Of a stretch of 64,000 nucleotides of DNA, positions 1 through 11,300 are shown piece after piece. A program made the position numbers and the translations under genes. Numbering within the stretch: position 1 is the first letter of the stretch; each line of letters starts with the position of its first letter. The DNA comes from Malachius bipustulatus. Taxonomy: Eukaryota; Arthropoda; Insecta; Coleoptera; Melyridae. Where the stretch lies: NCBI GenBank assembly GCA_910589415.1, contig OU342633.1, positions 34,912,210-34,976,209 of the forward strand, in the 5' to 3' direction. A model generated the notes under the pieces. It was not told the origin of the DNA. It saw only the letters and a list, made by a program, of their open reading frames with translations, and ran no database searches.

Positions 1-830
1 CACCCTGGTGCGGATGGTGTCGCCAGGGTTGCCTCGGTTCGTACGACCAAAGGTCTTTGTAAACGACCTCTGGTCAAACTTTGCCCGTTACCTAACCAGT
101 AACGGACTCAGGGAATTTCGTCCCTGACTTGTCGTTTCGTTTCGTTTCGTTTTTGTTATTGTCGTTAGTTTCGTTTTCGTTAGTTTCGCTTTTGGTTCAA
201 TTTTCTGATAGCGGAAAATTCCTCCGGTAATTTTGGTGGGCGGTATGTTACGTCCTTGGTGAATAATCGATTCGTATTCTCTAAGACACCACCGTTTCCT
301 ACCCCTTCCTATCCCTTTACACATCGGGACGAAGGAAAAGGACACCTGACCGGACAGGACCACACATAGAGAAGAGTCGAGGTTTAACATCGAGAGAGGA
401 AAGAGCCCGACAGAGTGCCGTTCGTACCAGACTCGTCGATGCTGGTGTTACGGAAACGGGATACCTAGTTCTTTAATTAAAATAAGGAAGCGGTATAAAG
501 TAGTGGAACAATCGTGGGTACCTACATAGTGAAGCAGAGTGAACAATAATAATAGTTACAACATCTCGCAAATTAAAACAAGTGCCCCTTTAGTCGGACA
601 AGACACAAGGTCAGTAATTTCGATAATTATTATTAATAATTGTGTTCCTGTCAATCATTGGCAATTACAGCCTGGTCCTTCCCTAAATTTTGATCCTGTC
701 ATCCGTGGCGATTCGGTATTACCATCGCGGCATCGAGCCGCATTAATTTAGCCCCCTTTCAGGATCGAATCGCGTCGTTAATATTTCGTGTTGCTCTTTG
801 ACGCGGAGTTAACAATTTTTGTTATCAAAA
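1..830. other. Unique AT-rich sequence, no gene seen
   Basis: I see no convincing coding sequence. There is a short TTTCG microsatellite with degenerate continuation at about 131-190. Small reading frames here have no recognisable motif and no splice context. If the minus-strand exon at 4082-4290 is real, this stretch would be intronic to that gene. Confidence 0.5.
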
Positions 831-3600
831 TTTAAAAAAAGGCCAAAATTCTCATTACAAGACGTTATTTCTTACATTCAAAGACTTCTCAAATAATTAT
901 GTCATCGTGTAGAGACATTTAGGGAAACACTTGACAACATTGCATCTTTTTATAGGGACAAAAACGTGAAATTATTGCTTTATGTAACGCTGCATAATTT
1001 TGCAATGCGGTAAACATACCTATGCCCTTTCAAAGTTTTTCCCCTTTTGGACTTTCAAAGAAGAACAAAAGTAAAAATTCTCATTACGCAAGGAAGGTAT
1101 TCCTTAGGTACCTACATTTGGTGTAAATTTTCAACACTTGACAACACTGCTTTTTGTTAAACAGGAAAAAAATTGACTTCTTACTTTTCGCTCTTCCTAA
1201 CAAGGTTTCTTAAAAAAAATGGAAGGTACGACTTCGTAACGTGAAGTTATTTTCCTAGATTAGGGGAAAATTTGCAACAGTTGACAACATTGCATCTTTT
1301 TAAAGGGACAAAAACGTGAATTTATTGCTTTATGTAACGCTGCATAATTTTGCAATGCGGTAAACATACCTATGCCCTTTCAAAGTTTTTCCCCTTTTGG
1401 ACTTTCAAAGAAGAACAAAAGTAAAAATTCTCATTACGCAAGGAAGGTATTCCTTAGGTACCTACATTTGGTGTAAATTTTCAACACTTGACAACACTGC
1501 TTTTTGTTAAACAGGAAAAAAATTGACTTCTTACTTTTCGCTCTTCCTAACAAGGTTTCTTAAAAAAAATGGAAGGTACGACTTCGTAACGTGAAGTTAT
1601 TTTCCTAGATTAGGGGAAAATTTGCAACAGTTGACAACATTGCATCTTTTTAAAGGGACAAAAACGTGAATTTATTGCTTTATGTAACGCTGCATAATTT
1701 TGCAATGCGGTAAACATACCTATGCCCTTTCAAAGTTTTTCCCCTTTTGGACTTTCAAAGAAGAACAAGTAAAAATTCTCATTACGCAAGGAAGGTATTC
1801 CTTAGGTACCTACATTTAGTGTAAATTTTCAACACTTGACAACACTGCTTTTTGTTAAACAGGAAAAAAATTGACTTCTTACTTTTCGCTCTTCCTAACA
1901 AGGTTTCTTAAAAAAATGGAAGGTACGACTTCGTAACTTCGTAAGTTATTTTCCTAGATTAGGGGAAAATTTGCAACAGTTGACAACATTGCATCTTTTT
2001 AAAGGGACAAAAACGTGAATTTATTGCTTTATGTAACGCTGCATAATTTTGCAATGCGGTAACCATATGCCGTTCAAACGTTTTTCACCTTTTGGAGTGT
2101 CCAAGAAGAAAAAAAGAGAGTAATGTAAGTTTTTTGAAAAAAGATTGGGCACAGCATTTTTGTGATCAAAATTTAAAAAAGGCCAAATTCTCATTACAAG
2201 AGGTAATTTCTTACATACAAATAAAAGTAAAAAATTGCTCAAATAATAATTAAATCATGTAGATAACAGCGAGAAGCCATTCCTTATAGGTAGGTGCATT
2301 TAGGGCAAATTTCCAACACTTGGCAACACTGCATTTTTTTATAGAGAAAAAAAATTCTCACTTTTCACTCTTCTTAACAAGTTTTCTAGTTCTTTAAAAA
2401 AAGGAAGGTTCGACTTCGTAACGAGAAATTCATTCCTATATTAGGGGAAAATTTGAAACACTTGACAACATTGCGCATCTTTTTTTAGGGACAAAAACGT
2501 GAATTTATTGCTTTATGTAACGCTGCATAATTTTGCAATGCGGTAAACATATGCCGTTCCAAAGTTTTTCCCCTTTTGGATTGTCAAAGAAGAAAAAAGA
2601 GAGAAATGTAAGTTCCTTGTAAAAATATTGACAATTTTTTTTTATCAAAATTCAAAAAAGTCAAAATTCACATTACAAGACGTTATTTCTTACATTAAAA
2701 AAAAAGTAAAAAATTGCTCAAAAAAATTATTTTTTACTTTTCCCCTTAACAAGTTTTCTTCTTAAAAAAATGGAAAATCGACTTCGTAATGAGAAACCCG
2801 GATTAGGGCAAACCGAGGGGGAAAACTTTGCAACACTTGACAACATTGCATCTTTTTATAGAGGCAAAAACGTGAATTTATTTATTTTTCTTCCTAAAAA
2901 CTAAAAAGTTAGTCCCCATATTCAACGAAAAGTTACTTCAGCCCTTAACAACCCTTAAAACAACAAAAAGTTATTCCCTAGATACGCGGAAAGTTAACAT
3001 CACTTGACAACATTGCATCTTCTTATAGGGCTAAAATGCGTTGTTTGAATTTTTCGATTCATATCATTTTACAAAAACAAAAAAGAACTGAAAACTGATC
3101 GACTAAATCTAAAAAAATAGAAAGCCACAATGATGAAATAACGACAAAGAATCCCCTAGATTCGAGAAAAATTTGTAGTACTTGACAACGCTGCAAAATA
3201 AAAATGTACCTTTTTAGTTTTCCCCTTTCTTGAAAACCAGGATTTATATCAATCAAAATTATCGAAAAAAAATCAACCCTTCAATTGAAGCACTCGACAA
3301 CACCTCACTTTTACCCCTTTACCAAAAAAAGGAAATTACGACTTACACGAGAAGTTATTCCCTAGATTCAGGGAAAATTTACAACGCTTCTCAACTATCT
3401 TTGCCTTTTCCACCCTTTCTTGGAAACCAGAAAACGCCACCATGTCCTTGCAAAACATCGGCACGAAGAAGTTTTTACGATCAAAATTATTAAAAAAAAT
3501 CAACCATTGAATATAAAAAAAATGAAATGAGACTTCAAAAAAGTTATTCTCTAGTTTAAAGAAAATTTATAATACATGGCAACACTGCCCTTTTTTATGA
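830..3600. repeat. 350-bp tandem array with decayed flanks
   Basis: Three nearly identical 350-bp copies run from about 921 to 2060. The anchor TATGCCCTTT recurs at 1021, 1371 and 1721. Shorter and more diverged copies continue to about 3600. Each unit contains the phrase CTTGACAACATTGCATC, TTTTGCAATGCGG and AGGTACCTACATTT. The core copies differ by only a few bases, which suggests recent amplification or gene conversion, while the right side (2080-3600) is older. No long ORF spans the units. The TTGACAAC phrase also appears in the separate 153-bp array at 5690-8170. Confidence 0.9.
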
Positions 3601-4075
3601 GGTAAAATTATTGATGAATTTTTTTTTACAGTTCTTTTTCTAAATACCCATCAAACGACAAACGACAACAATACCGCTTTTCTTCAAACATATGGGTACA
3701 CACAACGGGAATTGCAAAAAAAATCATCCCCAGAATGGAAGAAAATTAAGATCTTGACCACACCGCATATCTTGGACATCAGGATGGAAACGAGGATGCT
3801 TCTGTAGACTTCAAACTAAGGCAAATGTCCGATTCTTTAAAATTTTTGTCAAAATTATACAAAAAAAAATTATACAATCTTCTTTAAGTAAACGGCAACA
3901 TGGCTTCAATCGCAGCATGGGGTAAAAATTATCATAATCAGCTAATTATTTATTCCCAATAATTATTTAAATATTTCTAGCAACTTTAATTAAAAAATTA
4001 AACTTCTCAAGAGTAACTACCCCATAACTCCAAAAACTCCCTTTCGGAGGAATCAACCGACAAAAACAAGACCAG
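3600..4075. other. AT-rich spacer, nothing identified
   Basis: Low-complexity AT-rich sequence between the decayed end of the 350-bp array and the putative splice donor of the minus-strand exon. In the exon model it is the 5' portion of an intron. No ORF, RNA gene or repeat unit could be supported. Confidence 0.4.
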
Positions 4076-4081
4076 CATCAC

Positions 4082-4290
4082 CTGAAATAGGGATTGCCGA
4101 ACGGCGGCGGCGGTTGCGGCGCGCAGCAGAACGGGTCCTGGTGATGGTGCCCGTGGACGTGGTGATGTGGCGGCGGCGGCGGGCACGCTGGCAGCACGCC
4201 CGCCGCCAGCGGCTGCCCCCCGTTGCAGAGCGTGCTGTCCGGCGTCGGCGGCGGCTGCGATGCGGTCCCCGCCTCCAGCCGGACCGGCAT
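4082..4290 (-). CDS. Putative first coding exon, Pro/His-rich N-terminus
   Basis: This is read on the minus strand from an ATG at 4290-4288, preceded by CGCAC and by an in-frame TAG five codons upstream. It encodes about 69 residues plus two bases. The N-terminus reads MPVRLEAGTASQPPPTPDS. A run of five prolines and a His-rich stretch (HHHVHGHHHQ) follow, then cysteines and another proline run (DPFCCAPQPPPP), ending FGNPYF. The ORF then meets CAG|GTGATG, a good splice donor, with a stop just inside the intron. Composition is far GC-richer than the surroundings and resembles unstructured N-termini of insect developmental transcription factors, but there is no DNA-binding domain in view, so I do not name a gene. 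It could instead be a 70-aa single-exon ORF or a chance frame in a CpG-rich promoter. The opposite strand also has an open frame, but that one is arginine-dominated and looks like a shadow. Confidence 0.5.
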
Positions 4291-4302
4291 GTGCGAGGGA
4301 CT

Positions 4303-4398
4303 CTAGGAGGCCGGCGGTCCGGGCGGCCGGCGCCCCCGGGGGCGGCCTCGCGGCGACGAGCCGCGTCTAGCGCGCGACGCCATGCTGCACGACATCAT
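4303..4398 (-). CDS. Upstream ORF in the same frame as the putative exon
   Basis: On the minus strand, tandem ATG ATG at 4398-4393 open a 31-codon frame, with a third ATG at 4383-4381, that stops at TAG (4305-4303). The product would be Arg/Pro/Gly/Ser-rich (it begins MMSCSMASRARR). It is in the same frame as the main ORF, and only four sense codons separate its stop from the main ATG at 4290. Such an arrangement would be expected to restrain translation of the main frame, or to extend it if the stop is read through. This is seen directly in the sequence; whether the region is transcribed is inference. Confidence 0.35.
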   Translation of the reverse strand: MMSCSMASRARRGSSPRGRPRGRRPPGPPAS

Positions 4399-4620
4399 CT
4401 AGATTGTTACTGAGCGGCGGTCACGGCTACACTGGCTGGCTCGCGCGACTCCGCAAGTTCCGCAACTCGCACACACGTGAGAGCCGGGCGCCGCGGGAGA
4501 ACGGGAGAAGAGAACGACGCGTATAACCGGAGAGAATACAAAACTCACGGACTCACGCACACGCGAGACGGACGGACGGACGGACTGACAGCTGGCCATG
4601 TTGCCACGATCATGTTTCTA
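4399..4620 (-). promoter_or_regulatory. CpG-rich promoter/5' leader candidate
   Basis: A sharp GC- and CpG-rich block lies immediately upstream, on the minus strand, of the putative first exon. Read on the minus strand it begins with GGCAACATGG, then CTGTCAGTCC, which holds an arthropod-type initiator TCAGT. A short CCGT tandem (plus-strand GGAC repeats at about 4567-4587) and pyrimidine-rich leader sequence follow. I see no good TATA box. The drop back to AT-rich sequence at about 4620 is abrupt, consistent with a 5' end near there. Confidence 0.35.
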
Positions 4621-5690
4621 CAATAATATATTGTTAGGTGTTCAAGTAAAAATAACGATTTTAAAGCCTTAATATCCACTGGTATCTTAACCCCCGTTGA
4701 GATTTCAAGTTCCATAAGTTGAGGACTATCAAAAAAAAAAAAAAAACAAGTAAAATGCTAAACCATCTTATGTAGGTACTTTTCGGCAAGCTAGAAAGCA
4801 GTGTTGTTTAGTATCTCGAAAATTTCAACATAGTGGCTTAATTTTAGAAATGGAGTACCACAAGACACAATTCACCAACCCAAATTTTTACCAGATTCAA
4901 GCTAGCCACGCGTCCATCAGTCACGCTTTCGGTTTAGGAGAGGAGGTTTAATTAAACCAATTATTTTCCCTTTAAATTTTCCCCACAAGTTAATGTTCAA
5001 CAAAACTTACACAAAAAAAGAAGGGATATGTTAAGACGTACCAGACAGTACTAATTGCTGGCCAGGATTGTTTCGTTTTGATTTCTCAGTTATCTGACTC
5101 TTCTAGCCGCTACTTTCTTTGTTTCTTAAAAAGTGCAAATTATATGCATATAAATATGATATATGAGTCCCCGATATGAGATTAAAACAATTCACATCGG
5201 CAACGTGGATACCGCGTGAACGTGGTGAACGTTGCCGGCTGGTGGGGGCGGAACGCATTGCTCCAGGGCCACGCTCCTCTCTCTGTATTATGTGTGCCCC
5301 CGAACCTGTTCTCTATTCCGTCACTTCCATCCTACAGGAATTCGCGTTTCATTTACATATACTCGTACACTCAGCGCTCCGGGAGGTCAGTCCGAATTAG
5401 GTCTTTCCTGCTATTAATGTTATTATTTCTCTTCAACAAAGCATTAAAGAGTTCTAAATCTGCCGAGTTTCCAGGAGAAAATGGTCCCATTTCGTGCAAC
5501 CTTCAAAGTTTGAAAAAAAACGGGAGAGTTGACAACTCCAAAGAGGAAATAATGAGGAAGGGTGCCTGGAAAACTCTAAATGTTATTTTCTAGTTGAAAT
5601 TCCCTTTCTTTTAAAAAGATGAGGTCATAAGAATTGTTTGCAAGCAAAGACTTCCGGATAAAGAATAATAAAAAAAAGTGTAAAGAACTT
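4620..5690. other. Unique sequence, no supported gene
   Basis: Mixed-composition unique DNA. A 125-aa open frame at 5216-5593 on the plus strand has no domain, and two overlapping frames are open across the same bases, so I treat it as chance. At about 4910-4935 there is a small match (AGCCACGCG, CACGCTTTCGG) to the repeat unit of the inverted-repeat element at 50640-51535, suggesting an old fragment of that family. Confidence 0.35.
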
Positions 5691-8170
5691 TATAAGGAGA
5701 CAATTCTTTAGGTTCACTTCCAATTTAAAATATTTGGCAACACCGTATCTTTTGATAGGGTAAATATTAGAATCCCCTCCTAGTTTTTGGAAAATTCAAA
5801 AAGAGAAAAAAATTATGTTTCAAAATTTTTCTCAATGAGACGTTATTATCTACCCAAATTAAAAAACGAAAATTTCAAAAGAAAATCACAATATCTTTTA
5901 ATATGAAGAACGAGAGTCAAAAAATCTTCCATCACTCAAAATAAAAATTACGAAAGAAATCAAAGAAAGATTCCAAGAAAATTTGAAACATTTCACAACA
6001 CCGCAAATTTTCATCATGAAACAAACATTAAGAGCTTCTACGTCACTAACAACATCACTTACAAGAACAGGGAATATGAAAAATTTGGTCAAATTTAAAA
6101 TTACGAAAAAAACATCCCAAGATCTGAGGAAAATTCAAAACGCCTGACATCACTGCAAAATATTTTACATGAGGCAAAAATTAAGAACTTCTACGTCACT
6201 AACAACGTCACTTACAAGAACAGCGAATATGAAAAAATTGGTCAACTTTAAAATTACGAAAAAAACATCCCAAGATCTGAGGAAAATTCAAAACGCCTGA
6301 CAGCACTGCAAAATATTTTACATGAGGCAAAAATTAAGAACTTCTACGTCACTAACAACGTCACTTACAAGAACAGCGAATATGAAAAAATTGGTCAATT
6401 TTAAAATTACGAAAAAAACATCCCAAGATCTGAGGAAAATTCAAAACGCCTGACATCACTGCAAAATATTTTACATGAGGCAAAAATTAAGAACTTCTAC
6501 GTCACTAACAACGTCACTTACAAGAACAGGGAATATGAAAAAATTGGTCAACTTTAAAATTACGAAAAAAACATCCCAAGATCTGAGGAAAATTCAAAAC
6601 GCCTGACAGCACTGCAAAATATTTTACATGAGGCAAAAATTAAGAACTTCTACGTCACTAACAACGTCACTTACAAGAACAGCGAATATGAAAAAATTGG
6701 TCAACTTTAAAATTACGAAAAAAACATCCCAAGATCTGAGGAAAATTCAAAACGCCTGACATCACTGCAAAATATTTTACATGAGGCAAAAATTAAGAAC
6801 TTCTACGTCACTAACAACGTCACTTACAAGAACAGGGAATATGAAAAAATTGGTCAACTTTAAAATTACGAAAAAAACATCCCAAGATCTGAGGAAAATT
6901 CAAAACGCCTGACAGCACTGCAAAATATTTTACATGAGGCAAAAATTAAGAACTTCTACGTCACTAACAACGTCACTTACAAGAACAGGGAATATGAAAA
7001 CATTGGTCAAGTTTAAAATTACGAAAAAAACATCCCAAGATCTGAGGAAAATTCAAAACGCCTGACAGCACTGCAAAATATTTATCATAGGCCAAAATTA
7101 GGAACTTCTATCTGAGGAAAATTCAAAACGCCTGACAGCACTGCAAAATATTTTACATGAGGCAAAAATTAAGAACTTCTACGTCACTAACAACGTCACT
7201 TACAAGAACAGGGAATATGAAAACATTGGTCAACTTTAAAATTACAAAAAAACATCCCACGATCTGAGGAAAATTCAAAACGCTTGACAGCACTGCAAAA
7301 TATTTATCATGAGGCAAAAATTAAGAACTTCTACGTCACTAACAACGTTACTACAAGAACAGGGAATTTGAAAAATTCGATCAAATTTAAAATTAGGATA
7401 AAATCATCCCAAGATCTGAAGAAAATTTAAAATACCTAACAGCACTGCAAAATTTTTATCATGAGACAAAAATGAAGATTTTCTTAAAGAGACGTCACTT
7501 GCAAAAACAGGGAATATGAAAAATTCGCTCAAATTGAAAATTACGAAAAAATCATCCCAAGATCTGAAGACAATTTAAAACGCTTGACAACACTGCAAAT
7601 TTTTATCACGAGGAAAAATGAAGATCTTTTAAGTAGACTTTAAATGGAGAGACTTTTTGATGCAGAAAAATTCTAAAGAGACGTCACTTGGAATAACAGG
7701 GAACACAAAAAATTCGAATTTAAATTTACGAAAAAATCATCCCAAGACCGGAAGAAAATTTTAAACGTTTGACAGCACTGCACATTTTATCTTGAAGCAA
7801 AAATGAAGATCTTCTAAGTAGCCTTTAAATGAAGGGAGTTTTGGGTGCAGGAAAATTCTACAGAGACGCCACTTATAAGAACAGGGAATATGAAAAATTC
7901 GATCAAAATTAAAATTACCAAAAAAATCATCCCTAGATTCGAAGAAAATTATAACACTTGACAGAAATGTAAATTTTTGTGATCCAAAATAAAATAAAAT
8001 CTTTTTCAACAACAAAACTCAAATGGAGGAGTTTTTGGTAAAGAAAAATTCTAAAGAGACGTCATTTCCAAGAATGGAAATAAAAAAGTTTTAAATGAAA
8101 AAAGCATCCCTAAATTGGAAGAAAACTGAAAACACTTGACAACACTGGTCTTTTACCTATAAGGTCAAAA
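5690..8170. repeat. 153-bp tandem array
   Basis: A core of about eight close copies runs from 5985 to 7330. The anchor TTAAGAACTTCTACGTC falls at 6181, 6334 and 6487 (period 153) and onward, with one truncated copy near 7090. More diverged copies extend to about 5690 on the left and 8170 on the right. Each unit contains AAACATCCCAAGATCTGAGG and CCTGACAGCACTGCAAAATA. Copies alternate in single-base variants (CATCACTGC versus CAGCACTGC; AACAGCG versus AACAGGG), hinting at a dimeric sub-pattern. Non-coding. Confidence 0.92.
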
Positions 8171-8780
8171 TGAAGATCTGGGCTTTTTCGATCAAAATTA
8201 AAAAAAGCAAAGTAAAAATCCTTACATTACAAGTAAAGTAATAAACTTGACAACACAGCTTACGTTTGTCTTTAATAAAAAAAAAAATGTTTCGATATAG
8301 GAAAAAGCGATATTAGACAGGATCTGGTTAGGTACAAACATAGCAACTAGCAATAGCAACCCAAAAAAATTTCTCAGAAAAATTCTCGTATATCCACACA
8401 TCACATCAATCCCTCTCCCAGCACTGCTCCCGCAAACGATAAATCAGCAAACATACTCAGACCCACATTTCTGTACGCGGTTCTCAACTTTTCCCGTCCC
8501 CCGAGAATCGAGCCCGTAGGTCAAGTTCGAGCAGCCGTTCGAGCGTCGGGACGCTACTCTCGTTGCATCGCAACCGAAACCGGTCGGCTGCTCTCATAGT
8601 AATAATCTCCCGCAAATTAGTTCCTTCAATCAAGTAGAGCCTGTTCAAATCTACCTCCGCCAGCTAGTTGCTTTGCTAAAAGTCGTAAAAAAGTTTAATC
8701 CGGAAAATTACCTACCGGGAGAGCTTTCAATTTAACCGCGGCACCGACACCCACTAACCTGAAGAGGTTAAGCTCAATCA
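8170..8780. other. Transition to unique, GC-richer sequence
   Basis: After the array ends the sequence becomes unique. AGCAAC half-sites cluster near 8341-8361. From about 8450 the composition is more balanced with CpG-containing words, resembling the other unique islands of the window. No ORF with support. Confidence 0.35.
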
Positions 8781-8784
8781 ATTA

Positions 8785-8805
8785 TCCATCCATCCATCCA
8801 TCCCG
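8785..8805. repeat. CATC microsatellite
   Basis: About five CATC units in a row inside an otherwise unique GC-balanced stretch. Confidence 0.85.
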
Positions 8806-9600
8806 GCGCTCTGGAACAACCGACCGGAAATATAGGTCCGACCAAGATCCAGCAGTCCCAGTCAGTTCCCGTCGAACCACGAGAACTTTCCTCCTGTTGC
8901 GTGAAACGTGAAACCCTATATCGCTAGTTTATGTACAGAGTGAGGAGAGGCTAGGGGGCGGCCGGAGGGGGGTGAGGGGGTTTGGGGCGCTCTATAAACA
9001 CAGTTTCCCCTCGGGGCCTCGGCGGCAGGGCGCATGTGGTCCGCGGCTTCGCCCTCCTCTACGACGAACTTTAAATCCGCAAACTTTAAATCCAACAGGT
9101 TATGCCGGGACGCGCACAAGGCTGGAGCAGTTATGTTGTACCGGGGAAAACTTCATGGAACCGGTCGCCGAAATGAGGATTAATTTATCATGCCCGTGCA
9201 TCGAGATCTCGCGAGCTGTTGTTTACAATGCAATTATGATTACGAGTGGATTAAATCTTTAACGATTGTTTTAATTATCTTTAATGGCCGTAATAAATGT
9301 AAGCGCGATGTTTTATGGAACCCGTATACATCTGAGGAAGTGTTGTTATTATTGATGGCTCCACGAGAGGTTTAAAGTTTAAACGGTGCACTTTTATTTA
9401 ACGGCTTGCTTTTCTGATCCTGATCCGGTACGAAATTTCTGTCAAAATAAATTGATCACACAATCAGAACAATTATTATTAATAATAATCGAGGCAGAAT
9501 CTTCGCGGATTTGTAGTAGCGGCAGAGATGGTGATTTTCCATTAGCACCCCTAGCCCTTTGTTTGGACCCTTTATATCTTCTCTCCAATGGATAAACTCC
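8806..9600. promoter_or_regulatory. GC-balanced unique island, candidate regulatory DNA
   Basis: The block at about 8810-9200 is CpG-containing and G-rich (GGGGGCGGCCGGAGGGGGG near 8953). A direct repeat (AAACTTTAAATCC) occurs at about 9065-9095. Short open frames exist on both strands but show no motif or splice structure. I see it as a possible promoter or enhancer, without direct proof. Bases 9200-9600 are unremarkable AT-rich DNA leading to the transposase relic. Confidence 0.2.
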
Positions 9601-9790
9601 TATCCCTTACATACCCTTCAACCGATGCAGTGGTGGGGTTAGCCAAATTTTGGGCAAAATACAAAACTCCCCGGAAAAGGGAGACTGGGACACTGCCAAG
9701 AAGTTAGCCGAACAATAAAAGTTGCCATGGCTATCAAAAGCTTCCTACCATATTACCAGGGTTGGATGGAGAGTTTTCGGCAGTTCTTGA

Positions 9791-10446
9791 ATGATTATTT
9801 CTACCGATGGTTCCATAATTATGGGACACCATCGCCTCCAGAATTGCCAGGAACTGCTTGATCGTTCAGAAGATGAAAACTTCTTGTCGAGGATCATAAC
9901 AGGTGATGAATCATGTGTTTACGATACTGACATTGAAAAGAAGGCCCAATCGTCCCTGTGGGTGGGGGATACGTCCCCTAGACCCAAAAAAACCCGCCAA
10001 GTAATATCAAGGTGGTGCAGCCTTTTTTTTTGTACAGTAAGGGTTTGTTCACCACGAGTACATCCCTCAAGGCTCCACAGTGAACCAGGCTTGTCATATT
10101 GAAGTTCTGAAAGGTCTGAGGGACGCCATCCGTCGCAAAAGATTAGAATTGTAGATGACAACTGGTTTGTCCATCATCACGATAACGCTCCAAATCTTCC
10201 AGCCCTCCGAACTCGTGATTTTTTTGCCAAACACTCCATCACTGTTTTTCCCCAGCACCCATACTCACTTTTTCTTGGTCCCCAAACTTAAAAGACCCTT
10301 GAAGGGAAGACGCTTTAAGGCGATTCCCTAGATTAAGGCCAATACAAAACAAACGTACCAGGAGTGTTTTTCAACAGATAATGGAATCAACGTTGGAATA
10401 AGAAGTGTGCATGCGGTTTGGGGAGGAGAGTACTTTGAAGTTTAGG
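9791..10446 (+). pseudogene. Mariner-type transposase relic, C-terminal half
   Basis: This is a broken transposase of the IS630-Tc1-mariner superfamily, mariner branch. Frame one gives NCQELLDRSEDENFLSRI, followed by ITGDES with the first catalytic Asp at 9905-9907, then SPRPKKTRQV. A frameshift in the T-run near 10021-10030 moves the match to another frame (VHHEYIPQGSTVNQ, then a stop at about 10150). A second shift gives DDNWFVHHHDNAP with the second catalytic Asp near 10176. The segment that should carry the third Asp is missing after HPYS, and the match resumes as PKLKRPLKGRRFKAI, ending near YFEV at about 10446. The N-terminal DNA-binding region is not recognisable upstream. It cannot make an active enzyme. 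Terminal inverted repeats were not found. Confidence 0.9.
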
Positions 10447-11300
10447 GGGACCAAGACATGTCACTTGGTATGTCACCGCGTATTATCTGAACAGACCTCG
10501 TACATCATCATAGACAACCGTGAAAGGTTCCAACACGATGGCGCCCAACACCTTCATCAGATCGCAGAAAATCATCAAATAAGCATACTGCTGAACCATG
10601 CAGAATAAACCAGAGAGGTTTATGCGTGTAAAAAAAAGAAAAGAGAAAAAGCGCTATTTTCGTCAACGCACGTATACCAAACTATATGCATCGATTTTTT
10701 CGATTAATATTATGCATCCGATTTGTTTGCGTTCGGGCGAAAGTTCTCGACCGAAACCGGGATTCGGTCGCCTGTCCCGTCCGTTTCACTTCACTCGGGT
10801 CAGGGAAGTTAAATTTGCGTAAATTATTAACCCAACTTCATCGGATACAGCACCTGCATAATAAATTCATACTCCCAGAACTTCCTCCCGTTCCATCCGA
10901 GTGAAATTAATTATTTGCGGTTGAACTGGGGACAGATAATTCCAGGTTCAGTGAATGCGGTCACCCGAAAGGGATGTTCCGTGTTGCGGGTACGTGTGCG
11001 TATACACGGAGATAGGAACGAGGGTCGACGGGGATACGGAACGGGAGTTATTTTCGACGGCAGAGATATTCGCTCGCTGCCGCTGCACGCTTCCGCGATT
11101 GTTCAACGGTGTAATGAGGCGGTGCACCGTCATGTATACCTAACATCGCTTTGTAAGCGAGATGAATTCCGTGTCGTATATGTCGTTATGATAAATCAAT
11201 ACGTCCAGAATCATTGATAAATTTTATCCGTAATATATTATGACTATGACCCACATCCGCAGATATTTCACATATAATTAGTATATGATACGCGTTAGGT
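10447..11300. other. Unique sequence after the mariner relic
   Basis: No supported gene. A GC-richer stretch at about 10720-11150 has several overlapping open frames on both strands but no motif in any. The phrase AATGAGG-GGT-CACCGTCAT occurs at about 11109 and again at about 11936, with a looser version at 11708, so a dispersed repeat covers parts of this stretch. Confidence 0.3.

Noticed and set aside
4114..4413. Arginine-rich plus-strand frame opposite the putative exon
   Set aside because: It is the shadow of a CpG-rich region; the minus strand has the better start, composition and splice donor.
5216..5593. 125-codon plus-strand open frame
   Set aside because: No motif, three overlapping frames are open over the same bases, and composition is not coding-like.
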